Shown here: positions 26,996 to 36,244 of the stretch, one piece after another
Numbering within the stretch: the stretch's first letter is position 1
How the letters are laid out: every line of letters begins with the position of its first letter
Origin: Negativicutes bacterium
GTDB lineage: Bacteria > Bacillota > Negativicutes > Veillonellales > Veillonellaceae
Assembly (NCBI GenBank): GCA_009929605.1
Contig: SAAC01000002.1
Coordinates: 1 to 64,000 of the forward strand
Direction: 5' to 3'
DNA length: 64,000 nt
Translations under genes and position numbers: made by a program
Notes under the pieces: model-generated
What the model was told of the DNA's origin: nothing
Seen by the model: the letters and a program-made list of their open reading frames with translations, nothing else
The model's database searches: none

Positions 26996-28192
26996 TTATT
27001 CTTTTGTACTATTAGATTTTGATGGTGTATTACTTGTTGTATCCGATTCAGTCTCACCAGGTTCTTTAGGTGTACTTGTGGAGGTTGTTCTTTCTTCAGA
27101 TTTACTATCTTCCGATTTTACGGTACTTGTAGTTGGTTCACTCACCGTTGGTGTTTTAGTGAGGTTACCATTCGCATCATCGGCTGGTAAATCCCCCATC
27201 ATAATGCCCACTAATCGTTGAGATTCCGTTGGATTAATATTCCAGTATATTTTTCCATCAATGGATTCTTTTTCACCAGGCAAAATGTAGAAATGAATAT
27301 TTTCCTGTGCCATACGGCCGATTTTCATCATCAAGCTGATAGCATCATAGGTAGAAATATTACTTTCATATTCATCCCATACACGCCAAATATGATAGGA
27401 ATTTGTCACTGTGAAAGAACTCAAAGATTGATCCAATAAGAGTTTCAAGAAACGTTCTTGTCGTTGTACACGTGTAAATGTGTCATTATTATCATCGGAA
27501 TATCGTAAATATCCTAGAGCGTTTTCACTATTTAATGTTTGGAATCCCCGACGAAGACTGATATCTTCCTTCCCAGTAGCACTGTCTACATGGGACATAT
27601 TCTGTTCCACATACATATCGCGATTACCATACACATCATTTGTTTTTTTGAAAGCTGCTTCATCCACTACAATGTAGTATGGAATAGAGATACGGAATAT
27701 ATCCTCTACCACTGCCTTCGTTAATTCGATACCACCTTGGCTATACATAGTATTTAACATATCTACCGATTTTTGGTTTCGGCTTTCAATTTTACTATTG
27801 CTAGGAATACCAATGATGTCCATGGTTTTTTGTTCTTCATTAATGGCCATGAGGAACAATGAATCGGATTGGGCCGGATTATTAGTATCCTTGCCAACAA
27901 CAAGAACATAAATTGGTTTATCTACCGCTTGCTGTTCTACAGACACAGTGGGTACTGTAGTTCTTGGTTGATTTTCATCACTCATCGTAGCACTAGTATC
28001 CGCTGATGTGCTTGAGGAACTTAAACTAGTTTGTACATACGAAACGGCTTGTGATACCCCATAAACAAGACCACCTACAACAGCGATTAACAAAAGAATG
28101 ACAAAAATCAAACGGCCCCATTTAACACCAGATTGTTTTGTGCGCTTCTTTCGTCGTTTTCGCAAGGCGGATTTATTTTCATCTTGCGCCAT
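26996..28192 (-). CDS. LytR-CpsA-Psr (LCP) family cell-wall polymer transferase
   Basis: The 398-residue protein has a basic cytoplasmic start (LRKRRKKRTK), one membrane helix at ~37-60, and an extracytoplasmic LCP domain at ~105-330 with VLVVGKDTNN, an RDMYVEQNM block and LGYLRYSDDNNDTFTRVQRQ. LCP enzymes join lipid-linked glycopolymers to peptidoglycan. A Ser/Thr-rich low-complexity tail fills ~345-398. The start at 28192 has GGGAG upstream and lies 1 bp after the yqeK stop. In a diderm coccus the polymer it transfers is not obvious. Confidence 0.88.
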   Translation of the reverse strand: MAQDENKSALRKRRKKRTKQSGVKWGRLIFVILLLIAVVGGLVYGVSQAVSYVQTSLSSSSTSADTSATMSDENQPRTTVPTVSVEQQAVDKPIYVLVVGKDTNNPAQSDSLFLMAINEEQKTMDIIGIPSNSKIESRNQKSVDMLNTMYSQGGIELTKAVVEDIFRISIPYYIVVDEAAFKKTNDVYGNRDMYVEQNMSHVDSATGKEDISLRRGFQTLNSENALGYLRYSDDNNDTFTRVQRQERFLKLLLDQSLSSFTVTNSYHIWRVWDEYESNISTYDAISLMMKIGRMAQENIHFYILPGEKESIDGKIYWNINPTESQRLVGIMMGDLPADDANGNLTKTPTVSEPTTSTVKSEDSKSEERTTSTSTPKEPGETESDTTSNTPSKSNSTKE

Positions 28193-28193
28193 A

Positions 28194-28778
28194 CTATTTC
28201 TCCCTACTATTTGCTTGTATTTCTTCAATTAATGCATTACGACCTTCTATGGTCAATGTATAAATCGTAGCCTTTGAATCAAGTAAAAACTGGATTGTAT
28301 TATCATAGCCTAATAACACAGCTTGATTCAAATTTTCTTTTGCAAGGTCTCGTAAAGCTTCAACACCAGGGAAATCACGGTTTACCTCAATGTAATCCGC
28401 TAGGAATACAATTTTATCCAGCTTAGACATATGGGGTTTTCCCGTTGTATGAACACGGATGGCTTCTAATACTTCTGGATCTATAACACCATAGTCTTGT
28501 TCAGCTACAATCATACCTGCTAAACCATGAAGTAAAGCGCCGCTATTACGCATCATTGAATCAACAGCCAAACCTTTTGATTCGACTACGGCTTGCATGT
28601 CTTTTAGCTTGTATTCTTTGGCAGAATCATGTAATAACGCAGCTAATTTAGCTTTTTCTATATCAGCGCCATATTGTTCAGCTAGTTCCACAGCTGCGTC
28701 AACAACGCCTAATGTATGAATAAATCGTTTTTTTGATAAATGCTGGCTCAACTGAGCCTTCATTTCTTCAATTGTCAC
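28194..28778 (-). CDS. yqeK: YqeK-type HD-domain hydrolase (Ap4A hydrolase family)
   Basis: The 194-residue protein has the HD metal-binding series: H in RFIHTLGVVD (~21), HD in ALLHDSAKEY (~50), then HGLAG and VFLADYIE. YqeK enzymes split diadenosine tetraphosphate symmetrically into two ADP. A GTG start has GAGGA 6 nt upstream. nadD lies directly upstream, the usual pairing. Confidence 0.92.
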   Translation of the reverse strand: MTIEEMKAQLSQHLSKKRFIHTLGVVDAAVELAEQYGADIEKAKLAALLHDSAKEYKLKDMQAVVESKGLAVDSMMRNSGALLHGLAGMIVAEQDYGVIDPEVLEAIRVHTTGKPHMSKLDKIVFLADYIEVNRDFPGVEALRDLAKENLNQAVLLGYDNTIQFLLDSKATIYTLTIEGRNALIEEIQANSREK

Positions 28779-28801
28779 TGTACGTCCTCTTCATTTCGTA
28801 T

Positions 28802-29473
28802 TTAATTAGTATGTTCAGTATGTAGAACGCTAGTACTATCTACATCTGTATAAATATTATTATTGGTAATATAGTCTACTACACATTTTGGCAACATATA
28901 ACGTACTGTTTTACCAGCACGCAACCGTTCCCGTAAATACGTAGCAGATAATTTCATCTCCGGTACCTGTAGGAGGTGAATACGACCAATTGCTTTCTCA
29001 CCAAAAAATTCTAGTACTGAGTCCACCATTTCTTTTGCATCTGGTCGCATGGCACCAATAAAATGACATAATTGTAATAATTCATCAATATAATGCCACG
29101 ATGGTAGTAATTCAATCGTATCTGTGCCAGCAATGAAATAAAACTCTACATCAGGTCCCATCTGCTCTTGAAAATATCGTATGGTATCAATTGTATAAGA
29201 ATAACCATCTCGTTTAATTTCCACATCAGAAATAGTGAAATGAGGATTATCCTCCACCGCGGCAGCCGTCATAGCATATCTATGATAAGCACTAATAACA
29301 TCATGAAATTTATGTGGTGAAATATGAGTAGGCACAAAGATAACCTGCTCTAATTCAAATTCCTCATAAGCAACCTCTGCGATCATTAAATGCCCTAAAT
29401 GAATAGGATTAAATGTACCACCAATAATGCCAATTCGTCTTTTTTTAGTTGTCGTTTCCAAGAGAATCACCAC
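28802..29473 (-). CDS. nadD: Nicotinate-nucleotide adenylyltransferase
   Basis: NadD converts nicotinate mononucleotide to deamido-NAD. The nucleotidyltransferase motif IGIIGGTFNPIHLGHLMIAE is near residue 14, and a C-terminal ISATYLRERL-like block (LSATYLRERLRAG) is present. The start is uncertain: a GTG at 29473 and a TTG at 29461 are both possible and neither has a strong ribosome-binding site. About 105 bp separate it from the small membrane ORF upstream. Confidence 0.92.
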   Translation of the reverse strand: MVILLETTTKKRRIGIIGGTFNPIHLGHLMIAEVAYEEFELEQVIFVPTHISPHKFHDVISAYHRYAMTAAAVEDNPHFTISDVEIKRDGYSYTIDTIRYFQEQMGPDVEFYFIAGTDTIELLPSWHYIDELLQLCHFIGAMRPDAKEMVDSVLEFFGEKAIGRIHLLQVPEMKLSATYLRERLRAGKTVRYMLPKCVVDYITNNNIYTDVDSTSVLHTEHTN

Positions 29474-29578
29474 ACAATCTCAGAAATACTACTAGGCTTA
29501 TATAGCCTATCACCGTATATTCCCTGTTTGAATCAAGTTATAGCTCTAAGAACAAGATAGCCTCTACTTACACCAAAG

Positions 29579-29731
29579 TTAATCTATGATATAGTGCATC
29601 ACGGCCATACAAAGGCCCACGATACATAAAAATAACAATATGGCTTGTCCATAAGATATCCATTCATAACGTCCTTTAGGAGTTTGTACGTATTGATAAT
29701 ACCCGCGTACCATTTGTCGCAATCGAACCAA
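29579..29731 (-). CDS. Small predicted membrane protein between proA and nadD
   Basis: A 50-codon frame begins at a TTG at 29731, 4 bp beyond the proA stop. GAGGA, which overlaps the last proA codons, lies 7 nt upstream. The product starts with a basic, Tyr-rich stretch (VRLRQMVRGYYQYVQ). It continues as a Trp-containing linker (GRYEWISYGQ) and ends in one hydrophobic helix (AILLFLCIVGLCMAVMH). Single-pass, basic-in topology is expected. I recognise no family. An internal ATG at 29713 would give 44 residues. Confidence 0.6.
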   Translation of the reverse strand: MVRLRQMVRGYYQYVQTPKGRYEWISYGQAILLFLCIVGLCMAVMHYIID

Positions 29732-29735
29732 TGTA

Positions 29736-30995
29736 TTATCCTCGAACTTGGCCAGTACCAGTTACAACATATTTAATGGATGTTAACGCTGGTAGCCCCA
29801 TAGGTCCACGAGCATGTAACTTCTGTGTACTAATACCAATTTCAGCACCAAAGCCAAATTCAAAACCATCTGTAAATCGTGTAGATGCATTCCAATAGAC
29901 TGTAGCCGCATCGATACGATTTAAGAATTCTGCAGCCGCTTGATCATCGCTAGTGACGATACATTCAGAATGATGTGTGGAATATTGATTAATGTGTTGA
30001 ATAGCAGTTTCCAAAGAATCTACAATACGTACATTTAAATCTAAATCATTATATTCTGTAGCATAAGAATCCTCTATTAAAGGAATCACTTGCGCCACGC
30101 GGTGTTGAATCGTTTCATCTCCATGAATACGTACATTTCGCGCCTGCATAGCTTGCTCTAACATTGGTAAAAATTGGTCTGCTACCGCTTGATGTACTAA
30201 CAATGTTTCCATGGAATTACATACTGAAGGACGTTGTACCTTCGCATTAATCGAAATCTCAAGAGCCATTGACAGGTCTGCTGTTTCATCTACAAAGGTA
30301 TGGCATATACCACTACCAGTTTCAATAACCGGGATAGCACTATCTTGGACAACACGATGAATTAATCCAGCACCGCCACGAGGAATGACTACATCGATAT
30401 AGTCTCGTAGGGATAATAAAGTCCCTACCGCCTCACGATCTAACACCTCAACGAGTTGAATAGCATCAGGATTAACACCATTCTCAGCAATAGCATCACG
30501 AATGACCTTCACCACACATTGGTTTGTACGGAATGCTTCTTTACCACCACGAAGTATGGTTGCATTACCTGTTTTGAAACAAAGTACCGATGCATCTACA
30601 GTTACATTTGGACGAGCTTCGAAAATTATAGCAATGACACCTAATGGTACACATCGTTTTTCAATGTGTAAACCATTAGGGCGCTCGATCACATCAAGGA
30701 CGCGACCTACAGGATCCTCTAAATCAACAACTTGACGAACGCCTTCTGCAATTTGTTGAATGCGTTCTGTTGTCAATTTCAAGCGATCTAACATAATCGT
30801 AGGAATTTGATTGATCACTGCATCTTTCATATCTAACTCGTTAACTGCTAGAATTTCTTCTGTGTGTTCTTCTAATCGAGCGGCAATACCCAATAAGATT
30901 TTATTTTTTTGCTCTTCTGTTAATTGGATGAGTTCTTGAGAGGCAAGTTTTGCTCTTTCACCCATATGTTGAAATATGTCAGCATATTGATTCAT
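29736..30995 (-). CDS. proA: Gamma-glutamyl phosphate reductase
   Basis: ProA reduces gamma-glutamyl phosphate to glutamate semialdehyde in proline synthesis. The 419-residue aldehyde-dehydrogenase-like protein shows LGVIAIIFEARPNVTVDA, ILRGGKEAFRTN and the catalytic Cys block VQRPSVCNSMETLLVH (~255). The C-terminus FGFGAEIGISTQKLHARGPMGL is typical. proB lies 13 bp upstream, and the small membrane ORF follows 4 bp beyond the stop. Confidence 0.97.
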   Translation of the reverse strand: MNQYADIFQHMGERAKLASQELIQLTEEQKNKILLGIAARLEEHTEEILAVNELDMKDAVINQIPTIMLDRLKLTTERIQQIAEGVRQVVDLEDPVGRVLDVIERPNGLHIEKRCVPLGVIAIIFEARPNVTVDASVLCFKTGNATILRGGKEAFRTNQCVVKVIRDAIAENGVNPDAIQLVEVLDREAVGTLLSLRDYIDVVIPRGGAGLIHRVVQDSAIPVIETGSGICHTFVDETADLSMALEISINAKVQRPSVCNSMETLLVHQAVADQFLPMLEQAMQARNVRIHGDETIQHRVAQVIPLIEDSYATEYNDLDLNVRIVDSLETAIQHINQYSTHHSECIVTSDDQAAAEFLNRIDAATVYWNASTRFTDGFEFGFGAEIGISTQKLHARGPMGLPALTSIKYVVTGTGQVRG

Positions 30996-31008
30996 AGATA
31001 CACCTCAA

Positions 31009-32145
31009 TTATCGTAAAATAACAAGATTATCACGATGAATAACCTCATCATAGGTAGCATTAATACTCGCTGCATCAATACCTAATAAGTTGGCAATTT
31101 CCGCAGTTTTATGACCTTTGATTAGGTCAATATCATGGGAACTATAATTCACCATACCACGTGCAATCTCCTTGTTGCCATGAAGAATGCTACAGGTTTC
31201 ACCTGGCTCAAATTCTCCAACTACAGAAATAACACCAGCTGGTAAAATACTAGAGCCTTTATCCAAAATGGCCTTAGCACAACCATCGTCCACATGAATT
31301 TCCCCTTGTAAACGTTTGCCAAATGCCACCCAATGTTTCTTTTGATTATGAGCGTTTTCCAGTGGTTTAAAGTGAGTTCCTACCACTTCACCTTTAGCAA
31401 CAAGGCGTATAGAATCATCTTTTTCACCAGAAGCTATAACCATATGAACACCAGAGTTAGTAGCAATATGAGCAGCTTTGATTTTCGTATACATGCCACC
31501 AGTACCAATGGATGAGCCAGCACCACCAGCAATAGCATAGGTTTCATCAGTAATTTGAAGCACTTCATCAATTAAAGTAGCCTCTGGATTGGTAGACGGA
31601 TTGGACGTATACAAGCCATCAATATCAGACAAAATCAACAATAAGTCAGCTTCAATAATACCCGCCACATTAGCAGATAATGTATCATTATCACCAATTT
31701 TAAACTCCTCGATAGCTACGACATCATTTTCATTGATGATAGGAATAACACCTAAGCGCAATAACGCATTTAAGGTATTACGTAAATTCAAATAACTATG
31801 ACGAGACGTACTATCTGCACGGGTTAGCAATATTTGACCTACAGTGTGACCATATTCACGGAACATCCGCTCATACATATGTAACAATACACCTTGTCCA
31901 ACCGCTGCAGAGGCTTGTCTAAGCACAATATCACGAGGGCGCTCTTTAAATCCTAACGGAGCCAGACCAGCCCCTACAGCACCAGAGGAGACAAGAATCA
32001 TCTCCTTGCCTTGGTTTGCCAAATCAGAGATTTGACGAACAATTTTTTCGATGCGTTCTAAATTCAAATGACCATTTTCATAGCACAATGTACTACTTCC
32101 TACTTTTATGACAATTCGTTTTGCCTGTTGAATCTCTGCTCTCAT
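31009..32145 (-). CDS. proB: Glutamate 5-kinase with PUA domain
   Basis: ProB phosphorylates glutamate, the first and feedback-controlled step of proline synthesis. The kinase part (~1-260) opens with RIVIKVGSSTLCYENG and has INENDVVAIEEFKIGDNDTLSA and GTGGMYTKIKAA. The C-terminal PUA domain (~280-365) matches the long 378-residue form. proA follows at once. Confidence 0.96.
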   Translation of the reverse strand: MRAEIQQAKRIVIKVGSSTLCYENGHLNLERIEKIVRQISDLANQGKEMILVSSGAVGAGLAPLGFKERPRDIVLRQASAAVGQGVLLHMYERMFREYGHTVGQILLTRADSTSRHSYLNLRNTLNALLRLGVIPIINENDVVAIEEFKIGDNDTLSANVAGIIEADLLLILSDIDGLYTSNPSTNPEATLIDEVLQITDETYAIAGGAGSSIGTGGMYTKIKAAHIATNSGVHMVIASGEKDDSIRLVAKGEVVGTHFKPLENAHNQKKHWVAFGKRLQGEIHVDDGCAKAILDKGSSILPAGVISVVGEFEPGETCSILHGNKEIARGMVNYSSHDIDLIKGHKTAEIANLLGIDAASINATYDEVIHRDNLVILR

Positions 32146-32222
32146 ATCGCATTCCTCACGTGGAAATACCAGTTAATTAGTATGCTATGGATTAGTACCT
32201 ACCATTCATACAATAGATAAAA

Positions 32223-32507
32223 TTATTTTGGTAAAATAATTTTCGGTTCTTTTTTAGCTTTATACAATACGCCATTAAAACCAATGACTTGAACGAGTTC
32301 TGCTCCTAGCATATTTGCTAATGTTTGAAATACATCTTTGTCTTCTGGACTATTGTTCAGCATTTTAACTTTAATCAATTCCCGTGCCATCAATGCTGCC
32401 CGTGCACTATCGATAACACTATTTTCTAAACCATTTTTACCAATTTGTACAACTGGATCCATCGTAGCTGCCAAAGAGCGTAAATATCGTTTTTGTTTTC
32501 CTGTCAT
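32223..32507 (-). CDS. yhbY: YhbY-type ribosome assembly RNA-binding protein (CRM domain)
   Basis: The 94-residue protein is one CRM domain: MTGKQKRYLRSLAATMDPVVQIGKNGL at the start, and a KVKMLNN segment. It associates with pre-50S particles. It lies directly downstream of obgE, also a 50S assembly factor, with 8 bp between them. Confidence 0.94.
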   Translation of the reverse strand: MTGKQKRYLRSLAATMDPVVQIGKNGLENSVIDSARAALMARELIKVKMLNNSPEDKDVFQTLANMLGAELVQVIGFNGVLYKAKKEPKIILPK

Positions 32508-32515
32508 TCTATCTC

Positions 32516-33787
32516 CTAATCTTGGAATGTAAATGTTTGATCACCGATTACCACTTCATCGCCATTTTTACATCCTTTTTCTCGTAATTTTTTATCTAAT
32601 TCCATGTAACGCCAAATTTGTTGGAAACGACGTAAGGATTGATCGTCATCCAAATTTGTCATCGCTACTAAACGCTCAATACGATCGCCCTTAATGTAGA
32701 ATGCTGCATCATCACCACGAGTGATAACAAATTCTACATCTGGTTTTGCTTCATACATAACAGTATCATCAGTAGACTCTGGATCTGGCTCATAATTTTC
32801 AACCCAGTAGTAAGCCCGTTCCATTAATTCTGGAAGACCTTCACCACTGAGGGCATTAATGCAATATACTTCGTAACCTTTATCTTCAAAATATTTGCGT
32901 ACATTTGGAATCGTTTCTTCATCTTGAACCAAATCTATTTTATTTAATGCTACCACTTGCATTTTACGGCTTAATTTTTCAGAGTATTTTTTTAACTCTT
33001 CATTAATAGCATCAAAATCTTCTTTAGGGTCGCGCCCCTCCATACCAGATACATCTAGTACATGGATAAGAATATTCGTACGTTCCACATGACGCAAGAA
33101 ATTATGGCCCAAGCCAACACCTTCACTAGCGCCTTCAATCAATCCAGGAATATCCGCCATGACAAAGCTACGTTCACCTGGTAGGGATACTACGCCCAAC
33201 ACGGGTGTTAATGTTGTAAAATGGTAGGCTGCTACTTCTGGTTGTGCAGCAGACACTTTACGAAGAATACTAGATTTACCTACACTTGGGTAACCCAACA
33301 AACCAACGTCAGCCAATACTTTTAACTCTAATTGTAACCAATGTTCTTCACCGGGTTCGCCTTTTTCAGCAAATGTAGGGGCCCGGTTAGCACTGCTGTG
33401 GAAATGGGCATTACCACGACCACCACGGCCACCTTTAGCAATGGTGAAAGTTTGACCATCCTGCGTTAAATCACAAAATACTTTCCCAGTTGCTTCTTCT
33501 TTTACAACGGTTCCCAATGGAACTGGAATAATCATTGGTTCAGCACCACGGCCATATTTATTACCACTTTGGCCATTTTCGCCTGCTGGTGCTTTAAATT
33601 GACGTTTGTATCTGAAATCAACTAAGGTGTTGATATTTTTATCTGCTTTTAAAATGACGTCGGCCCCTTTACCGCCATCACCACCGCTAGGTCCCCCATT
33701 AGGAACATATTTTTCACGGCGGAAACTACTCATTCCATCGCCACCATCACCGGCTGATACGAAAACTCGAGCGCGATCTATAAACAT
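32516..33787 (-). CDS. obgE: GTPase ObgE/CgtA
   Basis: The 423-residue protein has the glycine-rich Obg fold (~1-157; SGGDGGKGADVILKAD), a GTPase domain with LLGYPSVGKSSILRKVS (~165), DIPGLIEGASEG and NKIDL, and a C-terminal OCT domain (~345-423). Obg binds the 50S subunit and links ribosome assembly to growth and ppGpp. It starts the obgE-yhbY-proB-proA-nadD group. Confidence 0.97.
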   Translation of the reverse strand: MFIDRARVFVSAGDGGDGMSSFRREKYVPNGGPSGGDGGKGADVILKADKNINTLVDFRYKRQFKAPAGENGQSGNKYGRGAEPMIIPVPLGTVVKEEATGKVFCDLTQDGQTFTIAKGGRGGRGNAHFHSSANRAPTFAEKGEPGEEHWLQLELKVLADVGLLGYPSVGKSSILRKVSAAQPEVAAYHFTTLTPVLGVVSLPGERSFVMADIPGLIEGASEGVGLGHNFLRHVERTNILIHVLDVSGMEGRDPKEDFDAINEELKKYSEKLSRKMQVVALNKIDLVQDEETIPNVRKYFEDKGYEVYCINALSGEGLPELMERAYYWVENYEPDPESTDDTVMYEAKPDVEFVITRGDDAAFYIKGDRIERLVAMTNLDDDQSLRRFQQIWRYMELDKKLREKGCKNGDEVVIGDQTFTFQD

Positions 33788-33810
33788 ATATCCGTCCTTT
33801 TCTGATAATC

Positions 33811-33846
33811 AAAGAGGGCCTATGGTTATTACCAAGGGACCTCTTT
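33811..33846 (-). terminator. Hairpin between the S41 protease gene and obgE
   Basis: AAAGAGG (33811-33817) can pair with CCTCTTT (33840-33846), with inner GGT/ACC pairing. No clear T run follows on the minus strand, so termination is likely but not certain. Confidence 0.4.
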
Positions 33847-33891
33847 CACTATCGGTTTAACTTATCTTTTATTCTTGATTTAAATTATCTG

Positions 33892-35037
33892 TTATTCTTG
33901 ATTCAGAATATCAAAGGCCTTTTGGACTTGTACGTCCTCTAATGTGCCTTTTGTTCTTGTACCATCTGGTAGAGCAATTTCTACATCTGGTTTAATACCA
34001 ATGCCGTCAATAACACGATCATTCGGCGTATGATATTTAGCTATAGTAATCTTAATAGCTTCATTACCAAAATTAGGTAAAATCGTTTGTACAGTACCTT
34101 TACCATAACTATTAGTACCCACAATAGTACCAGCCTTACGATCTTGTACAGCACCTGCAATAATTTCAGAGGCGCTAGCTGAACCTTTGTTGATGAGTAT
34201 CACTAATGGAATAGGATTTTCTATTCCTGCCGAATCATATTCAGCCACTTTACCAGAACGATCTTGTACCGTAACTAATGTACCTTTCGGCAATATAAAA
34301 TCAGAAATTTCTTGTGCTGTCGTTAATAATCCACCAGGATTATCACGAAGGTCGATAATTAACTTCTTCATGCCTTGTTTTTTTAGGTCTTGGTATTGTA
34401 GGCCAAAATCATTACCCGTATTCTCTGCAAATTGGCTAATGCGAATATATCCCACATCTGGTGTTAACATTTTTGATTTTACAGTTGGTAATGTAATCTT
34501 TTCACGAGTAATGGTGAAAGTTTTTTCTTCATTGCCCCGTTTTATTACAAGTGTTACATCCGTACCAGCTTCCCCACGAACTCGTTTAGAGGCTTCTTCA
34601 ATGGTCAATGTACTCGTATCAACATCATTAATCTTAATGATACGGTCACCACTTTCAATACCTGCTCTTGCAGCTGGTTGATCTTCAATAGCGCTAACGG
34701 CTTCAAGACCATCCGTTCCCATACCAAGTACCATACCAACCCCACTATAAGTAGCTGATGTTTGCTCCATAATACTCGTATAGTCTTCTGCATCTAAATA
34801 TTGACTATGTGGTTCACCAAGAGATGACACCATACCTTTTAGCGAACCTTCAAACAAGGTTTGCTTTGCTACAGGTGTCATGAATACTTGGCTAGACACA
34901 TAATAGGTAAACATATATCGAGGAAATCCCCAAAATGTACCTGAAAGATACCAAAATACTAGCCACATCACAAGGATGCCTGAACCTAGTATTTTCAAAA
35001 TGGATTTACTAACACTCCATAGAATTTGTTTGTTCAT
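33892..35037 (-). CDS. ctpA: S41-family carboxyl-terminal processing protease (CtpA type)
   Basis: The 381-residue protein has one N-terminal membrane helix, a PDZ domain at ~95-170 (YSGVGMVLGMGTDGL, GIESGDRIIKINDVDTS) and a peptidase S41 domain. The catalytic Ser is in NKGSASASEIIAGAVQDR and the Lys in TNSYGKGTVQ. Relatives cleave periplasmic proteins and often control murein hydrolases. The start at 35037 follows the M23 gene stop by one base (TAATATG); a longer reading from 35073 overlaps that gene. Confidence 0.94.
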   Translation of the reverse strand: MNKQILWSVSKSILKILGSGILVMWLVFWYLSGTFWGFPRYMFTYYVSSQVFMTPVAKQTLFEGSLKGMVSSLGEPHSQYLDAEDYTSIMEQTSATYSGVGMVLGMGTDGLEAVSAIEDQPAARAGIESGDRIIKINDVDTSTLTIEEASKRVRGEAGTDVTLVIKRGNEEKTFTITREKITLPTVKSKMLTPDVGYIRISQFAENTGNDFGLQYQDLKKQGMKKLIIDLRDNPGGLLTTAQEISDFILPKGTLVTVQDRSGKVAEYDSAGIENPIPLVILINKGSASASEIIAGAVQDRKAGTIVGTNSYGKGTVQTILPNFGNEAIKITIAKYHTPNDRVIDGIGIKPDVEIALPDGTRTKGTLEDVQVQKAFDILNQE

Positions 35038-35038
35038 A

Positions 35039-36235
35039 TTATAAATATCCCATTGGATCTGTTGGATCACCATTCACACGAACTTCAAAGTGAACATGAG
35101 GACCAGTACTATTGCCGGTACTACCAGCATAAGCAATAACAGAGCCTTTACCAACACTTTGACCTTCAGATACTGCAACATCTTCATTATGACCATACAA
35201 TGTAGAAATACCATTACCATGGTCTACAACGACAGTATTACCGTAACCACTCATCCAACCAGCATAAACAACTGTTCCACTATCAGCAGAATGAACTGGT
35301 GTACCATAATCAACGCCAATATCAATACCACTATGATAAATAGTAGTGCCAAAGATAGGATGTGTACGATAGCCATAAGGCGATGTAATTTCACCATTAG
35401 CTGGCCATCCCAATGCCCCCGTACCCTGTGTATACGAGGATGGCGGTGGTGCTTGACCAGCTGCTGCCGCCGCAGCCGCCTCTGCCGCTGCTGCTGCAGC
35501 ACGTTCTGCTTGACGTTGTTTTAACATATCTGAAATTTGAGCAGATGCAGCTTGTAACTCTTGGATAGCTGCCATCGCTGTAGCTTTATCACTTTGAGCT
35601 TTTTCAAGAACTATTGCTCGTTCTGCACGTTTTTGTTCAATTTCAACTTGTTTAGCTTGTGCAGCTTTTTCAAGTTCTACTACTTTAGCACGATCTTCTT
35701 CTAATTTTGCTTTACGTGCTTCGATTTCTTCTCGCTCATGCATAATCTCTTTTATAAGATTAACATCAGCATCTACGATGCGTTTCAAGATTTCCATGCG
35801 GTTCGCAAAATCATTGAAATCCTTTGCCCCTACTACTACATCAATATAGCTCAAACGACCATTGATATAAATATCACGAACACGTTTATAAAATACTTTT
35901 TCACGTTCTTCTAAACGTTTAAGTGCTTCTGCTAATAATTTTTCATTTTGAGCAATATCATTATCTAAAGCAATGCGTTGCTGCTGAATAGCTTGTAATT
36001 CATTTGTAGCTTGTTGTAACTCTGCATCGATTTGGCGTAATTGTTCAGATACACTGACGATAACTACCTCTGCATCCGTAGCCTTTGAAGATTGCACATT
36101 CATTTGTTGCTGTACAGTATTCAATTGGTTCGTTAAATCTTCATCCTCCGCATATATGAATAATGGAGTACCCAAGATAATAGAACCACAGACAATACTA
36201 GCTACCAAACGAACTAGTTGTTTATTCTGTATCAT
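35039..36235 (-). CDS. EnvC-like M23-family murein hydrolase activator
   Basis: A signal peptide (~1-29, ending near FIYAED) is followed by a long coiled coil (~35-240). After an Ala-rich linker of about 20 residues comes an LytM/M23 domain (~280-398) with HPIFGTTIYHSGIDIGVDYGTPV, VVDHGNGISTLYGH and TGNSTGPHVHFEVR. The zinc-site residues H, D and HxH appear present, so it may itself be an endopeptidase, unlike E. coli EnvC. It follows ftsX, the usual partner of such coiled-coil M23 proteins. Confidence 0.9.
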   Translation of the reverse strand: MIQNKQLVRLVASIVCGSIILGTPLFIYAEDEDLTNQLNTVQQQMNVQSSKATDAEVVIVSVSEQLRQIDAELQQATNELQAIQQQRIALDNDIAQNEKLLAEALKRLEEREKVFYKRVRDIYINGRLSYIDVVVGAKDFNDFANRMEILKRIVDADVNLIKEIMHEREEIEARKAKLEEDRAKVVELEKAAQAKQVEIEQKRAERAIVLEKAQSDKATAMAAIQELQAASAQISDMLKQRQAERAAAAAAEAAAAAAAGQAPPPSSYTQGTGALGWPANGEITSPYGYRTHPIFGTTIYHSGIDIGVDYGTPVHSADSGTVVYAGWMSGYGNTVVVDHGNGISTLYGHNEDVAVSEGQSVGKGSVIAYAGSTGNSTGPHVHFEVRVNGDPTDPMGYL

Positions 36236-36244
36236 CACTATCTA

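Noticed and set aside
34187-34681. A 164-codon plus-strand frame
   Set aside because: It is antisense to the S41 protease gene, whose motifs are unmistakable.
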